NCBI RefSeq assembly: GCF_016756535.1 | Contig: NZ_AP023247.1 | Span: forward strand, 2,170,501-2,234,500 | Source: Mesorhizobium sp. 131-2-1 | Lineage (GTDB): Bacteria > Pseudomonadota > Alphaproteobacteria > Rhizobiales > Rhizobiaceae | DNA: 64,000 bases | Reading direction: 5' to 3' | In this document: piece after piece, positions 16,109 to 24,387 of the stretch | Position numbering within the stretch: position 1 is the first letter of the stretch | Layout of the letters: each line of letters opens with the position of its first letter | The notes under the pieces: model-generated | What the model was told of the DNA's origin: nothing | The model's input: only the letters and a program-made list of their open reading frames with translations | Databases searched by the model: none | Position numbers and translations under genes: made by a program

Positions 16109-18019
16109 TTACGCATTCCATAGCCCCTTCTTCTTCATCTCCTCGATTTCGCGCACGGCGCGGTCGCGCAGCCGGGTGTCGCGGATCATCTTGGTCACCG
16201 CGGCGTCGTCGGACTTGTCGGAGTAGCGGAATTCCGAGTCGGCGTAGCGGTTGATCTCCTGCATGACCATGTCCATCGAGAACGGTCCGCGCAGTTCCTC
16301 GATCATCGCCTTCTTGTCGTCGTAGCCCTTGTGCATGAAGGCTTCGGGCTTCTCGAACCATTCGTCCGGCAGCTCGATGTCCATGGCGCGCATCTTGATG
16401 GCGTCGGTGACGTTCTTGATGGCGCGGCCGGTGAAGCGCGGCTCGGCATCCTTGATCATGTGCAGGTAGGTGCCGATATCGGCCATCGATTTCGGCGTGC
16501 CGTTCTCCTTCATGTAGCGCTCGTAGACCTTGATCAGGCCGTCTTCCTGCGGCTTCTCGTGCTCCTCATAGGCCTCGGTCACGGCGCGCTGGATTTCCTG
16601 CGCCGCATAGAGCTTGTGGTCGCCGAGCGGAATCTTGTGGTTCTTGCCGGCGAGCAGCACGAAGATGTCGATGTAGTCGTCGCGGCTCTGCGGCCCGTCG
16701 ACCAGCCAGCGGGCGCCGGCGCGCTGGCGCAGCGCGTCGTCGACGTTTTCCGGATAGTTGGAGAACATGCCGAAGGCGCAGTTGCCGCGCACCACCGTGC
16801 CGGCGCCGGCAAAGGCGTCCATCAGGACGCCGGTGATCTCCTGCTGGCCGGCCGATGCCCGATCGTCGGAGCGCCGCGCCGCCACCTGGTCGATGTCGTC
16901 GATGGTGCCGAAGCCGATGACGCGCGGATTGAGCACGTTGTTGATGAACTGGCGGCAGTTCTGGCCGGATTTGCCCTGGTAGGACGAGATCTGGTCGACA
17001 CCGAAATTCTCGTAGGCGAAGGGATAGCTGGCGACCTGGCAATAGTCGTTGACGAGGCCGGCGATCATCTGGATCAACGTCGTCTTGCCGGTGCCCGGCG
17101 CGCCGTCGCCGATGAAGGTGAACAGGAAGCCGCCGAGTTCGACGAAGGGGTTCAGCTCGCGCTCGAAATCATAGGCCATCAGCATCTTGGCGAGCCTGAC
17201 CGACTGGAATTTGGCGATGTGGTTGCCGACGACCTCTTCAGGCTTCTTGAAGGTCATCACCAGCGGTTTCGAGCGCTTGCCGGGCGCGACATCGAAGCCG
17301 TCGAGGGTGAAATCGTCGACATCGATGCGGATATGGGCGTTCTCGAACGGACCGATGCCGTCGAAGCGGCCTTTTCGCGCCAGGAGGCCGTCGATGGCGA
17401 CGCGGGCGAAGGCGCGCGCCCGCGTCGTCAGGTCGGCGTCGTCCTTGGAACCGGCGATCGCCTTGTCGAGGCCGGCGATGATTGATTTGACCGCGTCCTG
17501 CTGGGTGTCGAACAGGAAGTCGGGCTCAGCGATGTCATTGGGCGCCTCGCCGTCGCTGTCGATCAGCTGGAACAGGTAGGAAGCCAGGCTGAAGGCGGAG
17601 ATGTAAGCCGAGGCCGACAAGAGTTTCTTGAAGGTCGCGGCTTCGTCACCTTCGAGCGGTGCGCGGGCGTTTTTCGCCTGCAGGCTTTCAAGATCCGAGC
17701 CTTCGGCGAAGACATCCGAGATGGCGAGCGCGATCGCCAGGCCGCGCCGGGCGCGGAACAGAAGCGTGTGCTGCGGAATGGTGAGCAGCTGGTCGTCGGG
17801 GTGGACGGCGGCGACCGTCTTCGACAGCTCGACCTCGCGCGTGCGGCGCACCGAACCGACCGAGACCGTCGAGACGAAGCGGCGATTGGTGCCGGCGAGC
17901 GCTGTGCCGGATTCGCGTGACGGGTCCTCCAGCACGACGATGCGGGTGATGAAGCTCTGCGCCGTGGCGCGGTGCTTTTCGATCGCGGCTTCCGAAATCG
18001 TGGTCAGGCCGGTGTCCAT
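16109..18019 (-). CDS. AAA+ ATPase of an uncharacterised operon
   Basis: A 636-residue protein with a large N-terminal region (about 1-290) unlike any domain I can name, then a AAA+ module. Walker A is GAPGTGKTT (306-314). A Walker-B-like VIGFGTIDDIDQVA (367-380) has a DD.D arrangement and is followed by an Arg-rich AARRSDDRASAGQQEIT and a sensor-like FGMFSNYPENVDDALRQRAGARW. The order resembles MoxR/RavA-type or other remodelling AAA+ ATPases, but the N-terminus differs. The C-terminal 100 residues are helical and highly charged. The ATG at 18019 follows the preceding gene by 24 bases. Likely an oligomeric ATP-driven remodeller acting on its operon partners (inference). Confidence 0.82.
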   Translation of the reverse strand: MDTGLTTISEAAIEKHRATAQSFITRIVVLEDPSRESGTALAGTNRRFVSTVSVGSVRRTREVELSKTVAAVHPDDQLLTIPQHTLLFRARRGLAIALAISDVFAEGSDLESLQAKNARAPLEGDEAATFKKLLSASAYISAFSLASYLFQLIDSDGEAPNDIAEPDFLFDTQQDAVKSIIAGLDKAIAGSKDDADLTTRARAFARVAIDGLLARKGRFDGIGPFENAHIRIDVDDFTLDGFDVAPGKRSKPLVMTFKKPEEVVGNHIAKFQSVRLAKMLMAYDFERELNPFVELGGFLFTFIGDGAPGTGKTTLIQMIAGLVNDYCQVASYPFAYENFGVDQISSYQGKSGQNCRQFINNVLNPRVIGFGTIDDIDQVAARRSDDRASAGQQEITGVLMDAFAGAGTVVRGNCAFGMFSNYPENVDDALRQRAGARWLVDGPQSRDDYIDIFVLLAGKNHKIPLGDHKLYAAQEIQRAVTEAYEEHEKPQEDGLIKVYERYMKENGTPKSMADIGTYLHMIKDAEPRFTGRAIKNVTDAIKMRAMDIELPDEWFEKPEAFMHKGYDDKKAMIEELRGPFSMDMVMQEINRYADSEFRYSDKSDDAAVTKMIRDTRLRDRAVREIEEMKKKGLWNA

Positions 18020-18043
18020 GAAGGATGCTCCGCGGTTTGACGG

Positions 18044-19189
18044 TCAGACGTCGCTGATGACCTGTCCGTTGGACAGGATGTGGACCTTGTAGCCGGAAAA
18101 GATCTTTTGCGCCTCGCCGGCGGCATAGAGCGCTTGATAGGCCTCGTGCGGGATCAGCGCATGGTTCTCGTAGCTCGACACGCCCTGGCGCGCGGCTTCC
18201 AGATCGTCCGTGTTGATGAAGAATTCCTGCGTCGTCTTCTCGCTCGAAAACAGGCCCTTGCGGCCGGGTTTCTCGGACTTCGAAAACACTTCCTGGATCG
18301 TCCAGGTGAGCAGCCAGGCGTTTTCCGGCTTGCGCACCTTGGCCAGCACTTCCGTCACCGTCGAATTGTTGTCGGTGATCCCCGCCGAGTAGAAGGGGCC
18401 GAGCACGACGCGCCGGAGCTGCTTGGGATGCAGCGGCTCGAAATCCTTGTCGAGATTGACCGCGATGGTCGCCGGCGACAGCGTGTAGGCGGAATTCTTC
18501 TCGGTGAAATCGTCGAAGCGGTGGGCGAGCTCGGGGTTGAGCAGGCCGTCGACCGGCAACGGGATGTCGACCTTCTCATTGAGCTTGCCGTTGGCATCGA
18601 CCAGCTGGCGCACCATGCTCTCCGAGGAGTCCTCCACCGTCACCATGTAGATCAACGGCAGGTTGGCGCTGCCGTCGAAGCAGGCCCAGTGGACCAGGTA
18701 ATAGGGCCGAAAGGTCTTGGGGTTGACCGAGACCTTTGCCGTCTGCGCCAGCGTGAACGGGCCGAAGGTCTGCTCGCTCCTGACGTCCTCCAGATAAAGC
18801 CGCTCGGCCATCGACTTCTGCAGCGCCTCGGGGAACTCTTTGTGGCGCAGGATGAAGTCGGCCATCTCCTCGCGCAGTTCGCCGGCCTGCGGGATGTTGG
18901 CCAGCCGGCTCTCTGCCTGGCGACGGTCGTTTTCGAGTTCCAGCAGGTTCTGGAACACCGGATAGCCGCTGTCGGCGCGCGAGATGCGGAACGTCTCCAT
19001 GAAGCCGAGCCGGTTGCGCCAGCAGGCAAAGGATTTGTCGAGCCGGGCGATGTACTCGGCGACGATCCTGGCGACGATGCCATGCCGGTAGAGCGGCGAG
19101 CGATCGTCGCGCATAAACACTTCCAGCCCGCTCAGTGCCGCCGTGATGGCGGAAAAATAGCGCGCCGCCGCTTCATTTTCGGGGGTCAT
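18044..19189 (-). CDS. Uncharacterised 381-residue protein of the AAA+ operon
   Basis: Not recognised. Soluble, no signal peptide. The first 190 residues look mainly helical (ARYFSAITAALSGLEVFM, RIVAEYIARLDKSFACW). The second half looks mixed (PYYLVHWACFDGSANLPLIYMVTVEDSS; LRRVVLGPFYSAGITDNNSTVTEVL; ENAWLLTWTIQEVFSKSE). The ATG at 19189 sits 33 bases after the stop of the coiled-coil gene. The longer open frame starts inside that gap and adds only 11 residues with no better ribosome site. It is encoded between the coiled-coil protein and the ATPase and is presumably part of the same complex. Confidence 0.75.
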   Translation of the reverse strand: MTPENEAAARYFSAITAALSGLEVFMRDDRSPLYRHGIVARIVAEYIARLDKSFACWRNRLGFMETFRISRADSGYPVFQNLLELENDRRQAESRLANIPQAGELREEMADFILRHKEFPEALQKSMAERLYLEDVRSEQTFGPFTLAQTAKVSVNPKTFRPYYLVHWACFDGSANLPLIYMVTVEDSSESMVRQLVDANGKLNEKVDIPLPVDGLLNPELAHRFDDFTEKNSAYTLSPATIAVNLDKDFEPLHPKQLRRVVLGPFYSAGITDNNSTVTEVLAKVRKPENAWLLTWTIQEVFSKSEKPGRKGLFSSEKTTQEFFINTDDLEAARQGVSSYENHALIPHEAYQALYAAGEAQKIFSGYKVHILSNGQVISDV

Positions 19190-19222
19190 GGGACTGCCTT
19201 GGAGACGAAAGCCTGCCGCCAA

Positions 19223-20311
19223 CTATTGCTGCACGTAGTTGGCGGAATTGTGCTTCTTCATCACCTCGTCGAAGCGGCGCGCGAAGGCATCGTCGGCGAG
19301 CTTCTTGCGGCGCTGGATGTCGGCCGAGGCCACCATGTTCTTCTCGTGCATTTCGAGCAGGTCGCCAATGTGCTTCTGCGACGCGGCGCCAATGCCGGCC
19401 ATGGTTTCCTCGGCGGTGTTGTCGACCTGGCTGCCCAGCGTGTTGATCTTATGGGCGACGTCCTGCTGGGCGGCGGTCTTCAGCGAGTCTTCCAAGGCCT
19501 TGTAAAGGACGATGCGCTGCTCGGTGTCGATGGTCAGCTTGTTGATCAACGTCGACTGCGCCGCGATTTGGTTGTTGAGCGAATCGACGAAGGTCTGGAA
19601 CATCGAGGTGTAGCGCTCCAGCGTCTGGCTTTCGGCCAGCAATTCCTGCTCCTTGGCCTGCTTCTCATTGTATTCCGTGGCCATTTTCGAGCGCTCGCCC
19701 TCAAGCTGCGTGCGCTCCTTCTGGCTGGTCGAGGCAGCGATCTTGTTCTCGATATCGAGCAGCATCGGGTTGAGCTCCTCGATGCGCTTCTGCACCGCCT
19801 CGAGGTTGGACATGGTGGTCTTACGGCGCTCGATCACCTGCGACAGGCTGGCCTCGGAGGTCTTGTAGCGATGGTCGAGCACTTCCTTCTGCGCCTTGAG
19901 GATGCCGACGATGGTGTCGGACTTGGCCAACAGTTCCTGCAGGTTGCCCGCCAGCGACATGTTGCGAACGCGGTCGGTGCGCATGCGCTGCTTGCGCTGG
20001 GCCGAGAAGACGCCGACGAAGTTCTCCCAGCCGGTGTAGTTCTTCATGCTCTCGAATTCGGCGCCGAAGACGTTGGTGGCGTCCTCCAGGCCGATGATCA
20101 GGTCGGCGATGTTGCCCTCCATGACCTTCTGCTGCTTGAGCACATCCTCGATGCGGGCGTTTTCGATGTCGAAATTGGCGTCGCCGATCTTCTTGTCGGC
20201 CTGGGCGAGCGTGTCGAGCACCGTTCCGGACTGCTCGATCTTCGTGCGCATGTCCTGAACGACCTGCTTGGTCTTGGCAATCTCGGCATCGAAATTCTGC
20301 AATGTCGCCAT
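19223..20311 (-). CDS. Long coiled-coil protein, first gene of the AAA+ operon
   Basis: 362 residues, nearly all predictable as alpha helix with heptad patterns. Examples are EIAKTKQVVQDMRTKIEQ at the N-terminus, then SLSQVIERRKTTMSNLEA, KRIEELNPMLLDIENKIA and QTLERYTSMFQTFVDSLN. No signal peptide or membrane segment. The general shape recalls TelA/KlaA-type toxic-anion-resistance proteins, but I cannot establish homology. GGGAGG precedes the ATG at 20311; the open frame extends far upstream through the cytochrome gene and is a shadow there. As the first gene it likely provides a filament or scaffold that the downstream AAA+ ATPase acts on (inference). Confidence 0.78.
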   Translation of the reverse strand: MATLQNFDAEIAKTKQVVQDMRTKIEQSGTVLDTLAQADKKIGDANFDIENARIEDVLKQQKVMEGNIADLIIGLEDATNVFGAEFESMKNYTGWENFVGVFSAQRKQRMRTDRVRNMSLAGNLQELLAKSDTIVGILKAQKEVLDHRYKTSEASLSQVIERRKTTMSNLEAVQKRIEELNPMLLDIENKIAASTSQKERTQLEGERSKMATEYNEKQAKEQELLAESQTLERYTSMFQTFVDSLNNQIAAQSTLINKLTIDTEQRIVLYKALEDSLKTAAQQDVAHKINTLGSQVDNTAEETMAGIGAASQKHIGDLLEMHEKNMVASADIQRRKKLADDAFARRFDEVMKKHNSANYVQQ

Positions 20312-20619
20312 AGGGGCCTCCCGCATCGGCATCGGTTTCGTGTCGGCGCGAATATATGTGGAGCATCCGGGGATTGAAAGACGCAAGACAAGAGGCGCCG
20401 CGAAAACAAAAGGTTTCGTTTCTGCCTTGAAAGACAATCGAACCATGCGCATGGCGAGACTAGCAGCCGGCCGGCGCATTTTTCTTGCAGTTCGACTTTC
20501 ACGCGGGCGGGTCACTGGCGAAGCATTCGCTTCCCGCCGGAAGTGTCGTCTTGATATTCGGCAAACAATTGCGGTGGCCCCCCGGCGGCGGCGGCCGGAC
20601 GGAGACCTGCTGCGGGAGC
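20312..20619. other. Intergenic region upstream of the AAA+ operon
   Basis: About 300 bases between the cytochrome c stop and the coiled-coil start. On the minus strand a TATATT hexamer (near 20352) could be a -10 box for the operon, but the matching -35 region (TTTCAA) is poor. No terminator with a T-run was found for the cytochrome gene. No gene was recognised. Confidence 0.3.
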
Positions 20620-21003
20620 TCAGGGCTTGGGGTCGGCCTTCAGATAGGCAATGACGTTGGCGATGTCGGCGTCGTTGGTCAGACCGCTGAAGCCCATCTT
20701 GTTGCCGGGCACCTTCAGCTTGGGCGCGCGCAGGTAGAGCGCAAGATTGGCCTCGTCCCAGACCAGGCCGCCGGCGCCGGCATCCTTCATGGCCTGCGAA
20801 TAGTTGAAATTCGCGGCCGTGCCGGCGGTGCGGCCGACGACGCCCAGAAGATGCGGACCGACCTTGTCGTGATCGGTCGTCGCGTCGTGGCAGGCCATGC
20901 AGCGGTTGAAGACCTTCTTGCCAAGCGCGGCGTCTCCTGCGGCGTGAGCGGCGCCGATGCCGGCGAAGACAAGGATAGCGGCAGACGAAATGGCTCGAAG
21001 CAT
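20620..21003 (-). CDS. Class I cytochrome c, small soluble
   Basis: 127 residues with an N-terminal Sec signal peptide (cut near AHA-AG, residues 19-22) and one haem site CMACH. A distal Met ligand is in GNKMGFSGL, followed by a C-terminal helix (DADIANVIAYLKA). It is therefore a periplasmic mono-haem electron carrier of the cytochrome c2/c550 type. CCAGGAG precedes the ATG at 21003; the longer frame adds an unlikely 13 residues before the signal peptide. Electron partners cannot be identified here; the bc1 complex genes lie more than 40 kb away in this window. Confidence 0.88.
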   Translation of the reverse strand: MLRAISSAAILVFAGIGAAHAAGDAALGKKVFNRCMACHDATTDHDKVGPHLLGVVGRTAGTAANFNYSQAMKDAGAGGLVWDEANLALYLRAPKLKVPGNKMGFSGLTNDADIANVIAYLKADPKP

Positions 21004-21088
21004 GGCGGACTCCTGGCTGAAGGCACCCTGAATAGGACCCATGCCTTAACAAACGCCGCACATGATGGCGGGATTGCGGAAACGGCGC

Positions 21089-22273
21089 TCAGTCCGGCCG
21101 ACGCGCCATCAGATCCGCGGCGGCTTGCAGGATTTCGCGGCCGATCGCGGCCGAAGAATGCCTTTCGCGCACGAAGGCCCGGCCAGCAGCGGCCATTTCG
21201 GCGGCTGCCTCGGGCCGAGCGGCGAGAGCCAGGATCTTTGCGGCCAGTTCGCCGGCGTCGCGGGCGGCAAGAAAATGCCTGCCGGCCTGCAGGCCGAGCC
21301 CCTCGACGGCCTTTTCGGTGGCGCAAACGACCAGCCCCGCCGCCATCGCCTCCAGCGCCTTGATGCGGGTTCCGCCGCCGTAGCGGAGCGGGATCGGGGC
21401 GTAGCCGGCGGAGGCGAGCAGGTCGGGCAGCCTCTCAGGGTTTTCGACAAGGCGAAGGTCGTGTTCCGCGCATACCCGGCGCACGAGATCGTCCGGGGTC
21501 TTGCCGGCAATGGTGATCGACCAGTCGTGGCCCGACGCCGCGAGGCGTGGCGCCATCCTGCGGCCGATCTGCTTTACGGCGTCGATGTTGGGGAAGTAGC
21601 CGAGATGGCCGACGAAGCAAAGGCGGAGCGCCTCATAGCGACGGCTTGTTACCGGCAAGGAAAGCACGCTTTCATCGGGGATCGGGTTGGCGATCACCCT
21701 GACGTCGCCTGCCGGGCCTAGCGCCGACAGCAGCGCCCGGTCGATCTGCGAACAGACCCAGACCTGGTCGGCCACCGCTGCCGCATGGCGGTCGGCGTCC
21801 CGCGCCAGCTCGATCCTGCGTCTGTTCTCGCGCAAGTTCCGCAGCCGCTTCAAGACCGGCAGCCCGGTAATGCCGTCCGCCACTGTCTTGGAATCGATGT
21901 CGTGCAGATCGATGACGACGCGCGCGCCATGTCGTGGCGCCAGGTCAAGCAGTTGTGCCAGCACGATGTTCTCGATCACCACCAGATCGGGTGCGAAGGC
22001 TCGCCAGAGCGCGCTGGCTTCGGCCAGTTCGTCGGCCGGCATTATGCGCATGGTCGGATGTGGCCTGTGACTTTGCCAGGTGCCGTTGCGGCGCGCCGAC
22101 TCGATGACGAGGTGCTTGACATTGGGGAGCGAGGTTTGGGTCGGCGAGCCGGCGAAGCTTACGGTCAGTACCTCGCCGAGCGCCGAGAGCGCCCGCGCAT
22201 TGGCGGCGCTCCTGATCTCGCCGCCGGACAGCGGCGGAAACGGACAAGTGAGCGTGAACTGTAGGATTTTCAT
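21089..22273 (-). CDS. Family 4-type glycosyltransferase (GT-B fold)
   Basis: 394 residues with two Rossmann-like domains. The N-terminal acceptor domain includes FTLTCPFPPLSGGEIRSAANARALSAL. The C-terminal donor domain includes VGHLGYFPNIDAVKQI and ends with the GT4 signature region (IPLRYGGGTRIKALEAMAAGLVVCATEKAVEGL) containing the conserved Glu. Such enzymes add sugars to polysaccharides or lipids at the cytoplasmic face. The ATG at 22273 (MKILQF) is preferred over the short upstream extension. It stands alone, between cytochrome c and thymidine kinase; acceptor unknown. Confidence 0.83.
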   Translation of the reverse strand: MKILQFTLTCPFPPLSGGEIRSAANARALSALGEVLTVSFAGSPTQTSLPNVKHLVIESARRNGTWQSHRPHPTMRIMPADELAEASALWRAFAPDLVVIENIVLAQLLDLAPRHGARVVIDLHDIDSKTVADGITGLPVLKRLRNLRENRRRIELARDADRHAAAVADQVWVCSQIDRALLSALGPAGDVRVIANPIPDESVLSLPVTSRRYEALRLCFVGHLGYFPNIDAVKQIGRRMAPRLAASGHDWSITIAGKTPDDLVRRVCAEHDLRLVENPERLPDLLASAGYAPIPLRYGGGTRIKALEAMAAGLVVCATEKAVEGLGLQAGRHFLAARDAGELAAKILALAARPEAAAEMAAAGRAFVRERHSSAAIGREILQAAADLMARRPD

Positions 22274-22336
22274 GTTGCCCCCGCGCACGATAGTAGTCTG
22301 AGCTGCATGAGGCCGGAATAGCGCAAGTCGGCCGGG

Positions 22337-22948
22337 TCAGGCCCTGGTGAAGCCGATGAAGTCGTCGGGCGTGGCGCGGCCCATTTCCTCTTCCCAGTGG
22401 CGCCGGCAAAGCGAGACATAGACGTCCTTGCCGATCGCGACCTGCTCGCCCTGCCTGGCCACCTTGCCGTCGGGACCCAGCCGCACGACCATCGTCGCCT
22501 TGCGGCCGCAGCGGCAGATGGTGCGCACTTCGCGCAGATCGTCGGCGATCGCCAGCAAGGCGCGCGAGCCGGAAAACAGCTTGCCCTGGAAATCGGTGCG
22601 CAGGCCGTAGCACATGACCGGGATGTTCAGCCGGTCGGCGATACGGGCCAGTTGCCAGACCTGTTCCTCCTCGAGGAACTGCGCCTCGTCGACGAAAATG
22701 CAATGAACCGTGGTGTGCTCATGGTGCTCGGCGACCCGGGCGAAGAGGTCGTCGCCATCGCGGAACATCTCGGCCTCGGCCTCGAGGCCAATGCGTGACG
22801 AGATCAGGCCGCCGTCGCCTTTGCGATAGTGGCCGGCGACGAACAGCATCGTCGTCATGCCGCGCTCGCGATAATTGTAGGACGCCTGCAAGAGCATCGT
22901 CGTCTTGCCGGCATTCATCGTCGCGTAGTTGAAGTAAAGCTTGGCCAT
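22337..22948 (-). CDS. tdk: Thymidine kinase, type II
   Basis: 203 residues; phosphorylates thymidine with ATP in the salvage pathway. P-loop MNAGKTT (residues 12-18), the FVDEAQFL Walker-B/catalytic segment, the DFQGKLFSGSRALLAIAD lasso region, and zinc-binding Cys residues in ICRCGRKATM plus LCRRHW. Usual length for the family. The ATG at 22948 is the only plausible start. Confidence 0.96.
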   Translation of the reverse strand: MAKLYFNYATMNAGKTTMLLQASYNYRERGMTTMLFVAGHYRKGDGGLISSRIGLEAEAEMFRDGDDLFARVAEHHEHTTVHCIFVDEAQFLEEEQVWQLARIADRLNIPVMCYGLRTDFQGKLFSGSRALLAIADDLREVRTICRCGRKATMVVRLGPDGKVARQGEQVAIGKDVYVSLCRRHWEEEMGRATPDDFIGFTRA

Positions 22949-22956
22949 GCCGCCCT

Positions 22957-23104
22957 TTAAGGTGTGTCGGTATTCAGGTGATGCCGGCCTGCAAACGACG
23001 GCTTTCTGCGCTTCCGGTGCTCACGGACCCAAATGTCCGCTGCGCTCCGGTTCTCGAAACCACCGTTTTCGGCTCGGCCTGACCTGAATCTCGGGACACC
23101 TTAA
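22957..23104. repeat. Long imperfect inverted repeat between tdk and choX
   Basis: The outer arms TTAAGGTGT (22957-22965) and ACACCTTAA (23096-23104) pair. So do ATTCAGGT (22972-22979) and ACCTGAAT (23082-23089), with further pairing towards the centre, where CGGACCCAAATGTCCG is itself nearly palindromic. It looks like a mobile palindromic element of the kind scattered in rhizobial genomes. It may also act as a transcription barrier between the divergent genes. The remainder of the gap to 23331 has no recognisable gene. Confidence 0.65.
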
Positions 23105-23331
23105 GCCGACTTGTCGCGGCGCGGGGAGGGGGCGCCCGCGCATTCCCCTGAAAAAGCCGCCGGCCATCAAAAAAGCGGCAGCCGTGTCGCTGATCGGCCA
23201 GTGCGCGCCGTTGATCGTGATTGCCTTAGTGCTTGAAACCGCTTCAGAATGGTGTTTGGCTGACGAAACCAAGGCGGAGACACAAACCGTAACTTCGCCG
23301 TGCCAAAAAGAATTGCAATGGGAGAATATCT

Positions 23332-24267
23332 ATGTCGCGTATGAATTCCTTCGTCGCCGGGCTCGGCCTGGCGGCTTTCCTGTCCACCACCGCTGCCTTT
23401 GCCGGCGATCCTGAAAGCTGCAAGGCAGTGCGCCTTTCCGATGTCGGCTGGACCGACATCCAGGCCACGACCGGCGTCGCTTCGGTGCTGCTCACCGCGC
23501 TCGGCTACGAGCCGCAGACGATCCAGCTGTCGGTCCCGGTCACCATGGCGTCGCTGAAGAACAAGGACCTCGATGTCTTCCTCGGCAACTGGATGCCGTC
23601 GATGACCAACGACATCAAGGACTACACCGCCGACGGCTCGGTCGAGACGATCAGCACCAACCTGACCGGAGCCGGCTACGGCATCGTCGTGCCGACCTAT
23701 GTGGCGGACGCCGGCGTCAAGACGCTGACCGATCTCGGCAAGTTCAAGGACAAGTTCAACGCCAAGATCTACGGCATCGAGGCCGGCAATGACGGCAACC
23801 GCATCATCCTCGACATGATCAAGAACCCGAAGGACAATCTCGAAGGCTTCGAACTGGTCGAGTCCTCGGAGGCCGGCATGCTGACGCAGGCCGAGCAGTC
23901 GATGAAGAACAATGAGTGGATCGCCTTCCTCGGCTGGACGCCGCATCCGGTGATGGGCGCCATGAAGATCACCTATCTCGACGGCATGGGCGACAGCGGC
24001 TTCGGCGCCGCCACCGTCTTTACCAACGTGCGCAAGGGCTACACCACCGAATGCCCGAATGCCGGCAAGTTCATCGCCAACCTGAAGTTCAACCTGGACA
24101 TGGAAGGCGAGATGATGGACGCCATCCTCAAGGGCGGCGATGCCAACACGGTCGCGACCGACTGGCTGAAGAAGCATCCGGACGCCATCGCGCCCTGGAT
24201 CGCCGGCGTCACCACCTTCGACGGCGGCGACGCGGCCGCCGCGATCAAGACCGCGCTCGGGAGCTGA
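23332..24267 (+). CDS. choX: Choline/betaine ABC transporter substrate-binding protein
   Basis: 311 residues with a signal peptide (cut near AFA-GD, about residue 24); periplasmic binding protein of the OpuAC type. Aromatic residues that form the cation-pi box of ChoX-like proteins are visible in DVGWTDI, FLGNWMP, GAGYGIVVPTY and LGWTPHPV, which supports a quaternary amine ligand such as choline. GGGAG precedes the ATG. It is followed by an intrinsic terminator and then the permease and ATPase genes, the choXWV order known from Sinorhizobium. Choline versus other betaines is inferred from overall similarity. Confidence 0.92.
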   Translation: MSRMNSFVAGLGLAAFLSTTAAFAGDPESCKAVRLSDVGWTDIQATTGVASVLLTALGYEPQTIQLSVPVTMASLKNKDLDVFLGNWMPSMTNDIKDYTADGSVETISTNLTGAGYGIVVPTYVADAGVKTLTDLGKFKDKFNAKIYGIEAGNDGNRIILDMIKNPKDNLEGFELVESSEAGMLTQAEQSMKNNEWIAFLGWTPHPVMGAMKITYLDGMGDSGFGAATVFTNVRKGYTTECPNAGKFIANLKFNLDMEGEMMDAILKGGDANTVATDWLKKHPDAIAPWIAGVTTFDGGDAAAAIKTALGS

Positions 24268-24298
24268 GCCGGCTTTGGGTTCGGCATGACCGATCAAG

Positions 24299-24332
24299 AA
24301 GGGCAGCCATCTGGAAAAGGCTGCCCTTTTTC
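24299..24332 (+). terminator. Intrinsic terminator between choX and choW
   Basis: Ten-base arms AAGGGCAGCC and GGCTGCCCTT with a 10-base loop and a T-run. It lies inside the apparent operon, so it probably lowers permease and ATPase expression relative to the abundant binding protein and protects the choX mRNA end. Confidence 0.85.
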
Positions 24333-24387
24333 ATATGCTGTGGGACAATGACCGTCCGACAAGGACGGCGAAGGCCGAGAGGGGCAG

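Noticed and set aside
18080..20377. A 765-codon open frame on the plus strand over the AAA+ operon
   Set aside because: Shadow of the coiled-coil and neighbouring genes. Low-complexity composition, no ribosome site.
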